Below are positions 59,901 to 64,000 of a stretch of DNA of 64,000 nucleotides, piece after piece. The stretch's first letter is position 1. Every line of letters begins with the position of its first letter. A program made the position numbers and the translations under genes. Below the pieces are notes generated by a model. It was not told the origin of the DNA. It worked only from the letters and a program-made list of their open reading frames with translations, and ran no database searches. This stretch comes from Petrosia ficiformis (taxonomy: Eukaryota; Porifera; Demospongiae; Haplosclerida; Petrosiidae): contig OX345636.1 in the NCBI GenBank assembly GCA_947044365.1, forward strand, positions 58,593,537 through 58,657,536, given 5' to 3'.

Positions 59901-61625
59901 GTTAGTAGGAAAATAATGAGTGATAGTAGTGTAGGCTTAATCCCAGAGCTGAAATGATGGACCAGCACCACCACTAAAAAGCCTAGTGAGAACATACCCT
60001 GCTAGTATATTGTCTAATATATCCATAAATTAGACATGCTATGAGACCTTTTAAAGTGGACAATTTTCAGTCTCAATTGACCTCTTGCTAATCGTTTTAG
60101 TTAAACACCCTTTATAATATAAGAACAGCTTGCTATTCTGTAAAGTAGCCACTAAATGTCCCAAATAATATCTTTACTAGAGAATGCTTGCATGCATGCA
60201 GTCATTGTGGGGCAAGCCTGAGAAGGAATAACCAAATGAGCAAAAGCAAGCAGAAGGGAAGAAGAGCAAAATGCAACAGTTCATGAGTTGGTTTTGGTTT
60301 TAGAGCAACAGGAACTCACAAAACATGTAGATCAGTTTATCAGTACTATCAATCCAATCTCTCCTCTTTAGTCTATGCAGTTTGTCTAGCTCTGTCCCTC
60401 TCTCTTCTTTTCATCGATCTCTTTTCATCCATAGCTATCACACAATGACACACATGTAGCTTTGTTAATTAATTAATAAAACGTATTTCAACAATAAGAT
60501 ATTTGCGAAATACATACGTACATGTACCAAAAATTTATTGAAAAGTCAACACGGTTTAATAGAACATACGGAATCATGTATAATACATACACATGTACAT
60601 ACATGTACATACATATATACGTAAAGAAAATTCTCAACCAACTCCCTAGTGTAGGGCTCTCTCAGGCTCGTCTCAATTCAAACAACAATACATAAATAAT
60701 ATTACATGTATATATTATGGGCAATAGATTGATACTAATATAATATAATTGATATAATACTTGAACATTCTCTACAATAATGATGTCTGTTAGCCATCTT
60801 GAAGATCTTGTTAATTGTATAGACACTTGATAACAAATGATATGGGGTTATGAAGACATGTATGTCTATTAGCAGTAGTGTTGTATTATTATGACAATGA
60901 TGAGCACTATTAGTTATAGTATGACTAGTTTATCACTAGTTATGATTTAATTATCTATAATAATATAGGCTTACTAAAAGGGTTTTAATTTTAGATAACT
61001 AACTAAAATTCCCAATTATTGGTGAATTTTGATTTTAGTTAATTATAGTTATTTCATCAGACCTGTAATTTACGTAGTTATAGTTTAGCTAAAAGTCATA
61101 ATGTCTTTAATGGAAGGGGTTTTAGTTATAATTATGTTTAATTAAAACAACACTAATTGGTAGTTGTCATTTTGTAGCATAATATAGTATTATAGCTATA
61201 TACATGTATGAATAATGTAATATTAATTTTAAAAGTTAACACAATGGTATTATAGTACAATATACAAGAAAGAAGTTTGACTTACATCATAATATATGTG
61301 ATATAATTTTCAAAAACGGACACTTCCCAAAAATTTGGTATCAGGAAGAGCTACAATATTAATCTTCATATTAATTTTCAATACAAAATGGTAGACTTAT
61401 GAGCTATTAACCTTAATTTGATCGAAATTGTTTTACAGGAAAGTGTCCCTTTCCAAACATTAGATCACATGTTGATGTTAGTTATATTTCATGTACATAT
61501 ATATACATGCTTTTTCTACATAAGCTATAACTATTCCTCTACATGTAATCACATATACACATAGTCACACACATGCTTTTATTGCTTTAACAATTCCTAA
61601 GAAATTTTGTCAAGATATTTAGATA

Positions 61626-61985
61626 TGGGTTCACTTACAATTACAATTGTAATTGAGGTCAATTACAATTACAATTATGTAGTTGTAATTGTACTGTAAT
61701 TGAAACATTTGTATTGATGCTATTGTTAATCATAAGGATTTTACTTTCATTCGGCATTCTATACCAAATTATTAAAATGTAATGGTTATTATACATGTAG
61801 ACACTTTCATTTTAGAATTTATGCTACCGGCTTAGAGGTATTGCTGTAATTATATTGTAATTGCATGTGACTGTACATGTAATTGTGGTTGAATGTCACA
61901 TAATTGTAATTGTAATTAACCAGTGGTAGCTACACTGACAATAATTGAAGCTGTAATTGTAATTGGCCTTTTGTAATTGAACCCA
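61626..61985. mobile_element. AATTACAATTAC-rich MITE (unit 3)
   Basis: Duplicate of 51790-52151 with few differences. It confirms that units 2 and 3 share a more recent ancestor than either does with unit 1, or that unit 1 lost this region. Confidence 0.65.
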
Positions 61986-62575
61986 GACCTGGTACACATA
62001 CATGTAGATGTACATAACCACTATTAATTAATTTATATTCAAATGTCACCTGAAATAATTGGAACAGAGTGTTTGTATAAATGTAGCATTGTTAAGTAAA
62101 TTCTTAGCTTGATACACCTACTATTATTCCACTATATATAAGAGAACAACTACATTTTGTATTTAGTAATGACAACTATTGATCTTCCAGATAATAAATT
62201 CTATCATGTTTTATAATTAATAATGAACATTTTAATAATAATCATTTGTTTTATGTAGATATTCTCTTTTGTATACATTATACACATGTATCATGTACTT
62301 TTATATCTTCATTGTATCTAATTCAGATTATAAAGAGTATCACCATACCATTGTGTATACTTACATAATCTTGTTTGAATTCTCATTAGTTTATATCTTA
62401 TAATTCAGTTACATTCCTCCCTACTTAATCAACATGATGTTAAATGTAGTATCCTATCAAGACACTAAATTGTTTAATATAATTATGATTAGTAATTGAG
62501 TCATGCATTTCTAATATGAATTGATTGTACAAATTCTAAAGAATTACTTTTATTATTTCTTTTGCATAATTATAG

Positions 62576-62674
62576 TATGAAAATACACCCCTTCATGTGG
62601 CTTCTAGAGCGAATTATGAAGATGTGGTAGATATATTATTGCGTCATGGATCAAATCCTCATACAAGGAATAAA
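62576..62674 (+). CDS. Ankyrin gene exon B3
   Basis: 99 bases between TAATTATAG and GTTAGT, phase 0. It encodes YENTPLHVASRANYEDVVDI followed by LLRHGSNPHTRNK, a consensus-like ankyrin repeat. It is the last exon seen; no terminal exon with a stop codon was found, so the gene probably continues past 64000. Confidence 0.95.
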
Positions 62675-64000
62675 GTTAGTTCTAATAACACACTATACTA
62701 TAGTATTCATTATGTTATTGTACTAATTCCAGTGGTAATACATATTTTCATTAGTAATTGAATTTTGTGATTATAATGAAGGGCTAATCTACTACAGATC
62801 TGTGTTATAATATATAAATACCTTGTATGATATAACAGTGTCACAAGTATGATATTTACATGGAATATGATTTACATTAGTCTCTAGTAGTGTAATGTAA
62901 ATGAATTAATTGTAAGTACTCTCTGACTTTTACCATTTTGATGACATAATGATTATAATTATTATCCTTTCCAAATACAAAATGACTTTCTTCCTACAAA
63001 CAGTTTCCATGCGTGACTGAAAACTTTTCACCACAATGTACATGTACGTACATGTGTGTACATGTAGTATTACAATAATACTGTTTAATGTGGACATTTT
63101 TATATACACACAAAAACATGTTATAAATGTCTTGTTTTGGTATACATGTGGTTAATACGTATGTATACAAGAATGTGTACACATGTGTCTAGTAATTAGT
63201 CTGGTGGCACTGCCCCTTCACTGGTAGGATGAAGGGTTTGGTACATACATGTACATGTACATGTATGTTACCAGATTGCTCCATCTCAAACCACACTTTT
63301 ATGAGCACCACCTCAAAAGTAACAAATACAATCGTCAATAACTCACTATTCAGCCATTTTGCACAGGAAGCCAATAAATAATAGTTGTATTATAGATAAT
63401 AGTGGTATTATAGGTAATAGTGGTAATGCTAGAGAAATGAGTAAATTTACACAATCTACTAATGATTTCAGTTGTCCATTCATTGTTTACATCATGGATT
63501 AAGTTTATTATTCTATAGGTTTTGCTAGAGTTTACGATAATTCTAAAATGTGATAGAATTACAGATATTGTTGTACACAAGTTGGCATAAATATTATTCC
63601 ATTATTCTGGACTATTACCAGTATTACCTATAATACCACTATTATTTATTATAAGATCTCTATGAATTAGTATCCTCTCTAGACGGCCACACCCCCACAG
63701 TGAAAAACAGTCTGGTAGCTTTGGTCAACATTCCTGGCACATGCAGTGACATCCCATTCCTTGTATTTGTATTGTACATGTATAATCAGATTACTCAGTG
63801 TATTACATGTAATTGATCACATGACTGTGTGTATTTAAAAATGTCATATCAAACTCCTGCAATAAAACAAATGGTAATAAAGGCTATATAGCATCCCAGA
63901 TACCATTCTTCCTAATCTAATCAAACTTGCTTGGTCATGTGACTAACTTGTTGAAAGCACTAGTTATAACTGCGTGTAGAAATTATTAATTATATTATAC
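62675..64000 (+). other. Ankyrin gene intron, right edge
   Basis: Shared with unit 2 up to about 63337. It then contains GGTAATAGTGGTATTA-type short repeats with an inverted partner near 63610-63650, and the dispersed repeat at 63655-63910. No exon is recognisable. Confidence 0.5.
63655..63910. repeat. Dispersed repeat, copy 2
   Basis: Counterpart of 30724-30950, about 30 bp longer, with ACGGCCACACCCCCACAGTG in place of CTCCATAGTGC and an extra ACATGTA block. Confidence 0.75.

Larger units (their letters stand above)
55357..63337 (+). repeat. Tandem duplication unit 3, 5'-truncated
   Basis: Begins at ATTTGCTGCATGTAAC, equivalent to 45516 in unit 2, and therefore lacks an A exon. It carries ankyrin exon B3 (62576). 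Intron identity to unit 2 is very high. The preceding 54850-55356 resembles shuffled fragments of 39700-39860 and of 6040-6090. Confidence 0.9.

Overview
The window is AT-rich eukaryotic genomic DNA. Coding sequence occurs as short exons with GT..AG borders inside long introns, the intergenic DNA is crowded with DNA-transposon relics, and no bacterial-style gene packing is visible. The palindrome ACATGT / TACATGTA is extremely abundant. A one-repeat-per-exon ankyrin gene, hAT and Penelope-like elements and animal-type enolase exons point to an invertebrate animal. A demosponge is my best guess, but this is an impression and not a demonstrated placement.

Layout. 0.9-3.8 kb: a complete-looking hAT DNA transposon with an uninterrupted 766-residue transposase on the minus strand. 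3.8-8 kb: microsatellites, a decayed 28S rRNA fragment, two minisatellites and a broken retroelement tail. 8.5-9.9 kb: two adjoining enolase exons (minus strand) with a 498-bp hAT derivative sitting in the intron between them. 10.5-12.8 kb: a 751-bp hAT deletion derivative and a second retroelement relic. 12.8-13.0 kb: a CpG-rich island with a perfect-looking hairpin and a possible first exon.

16.4-62.7 kb: one large plus-strand gene in which each recognised exon encodes about one ankyrin repeat (30-36 codons), every exon is a multiple of three and all introns are phase 0. Eight ankyrin exons are visible and the gene probably continues past the right edge. Its introns contain an 18-bp satellite in two opposite-strand blocks, nested inverted repeats, several MITEs with intact target-site duplications, two copies of a tRNA-derived SINE, a 5'-truncated Penelope-like reverse transcriptase and many minisatellites.

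From 35.1 kb to 63.3 kb the gene has grown by tandem duplication of a block of roughly 9 kb: unit 1 about 35.1-43.98 kb, unit 2 about 43.98-53.45 kb, unit 3 (5'-truncated) about 55.36-63.34 kb. The duplicated introns differ by only about 2-3 percent where I compared them by eye, but the ankyrin exons inside them differ by about 9, 19 and 38 percent, nearly all amino-acid changing and stopping sharply at the splice sites. This exon-restricted divergence is the most interesting observation in the window.
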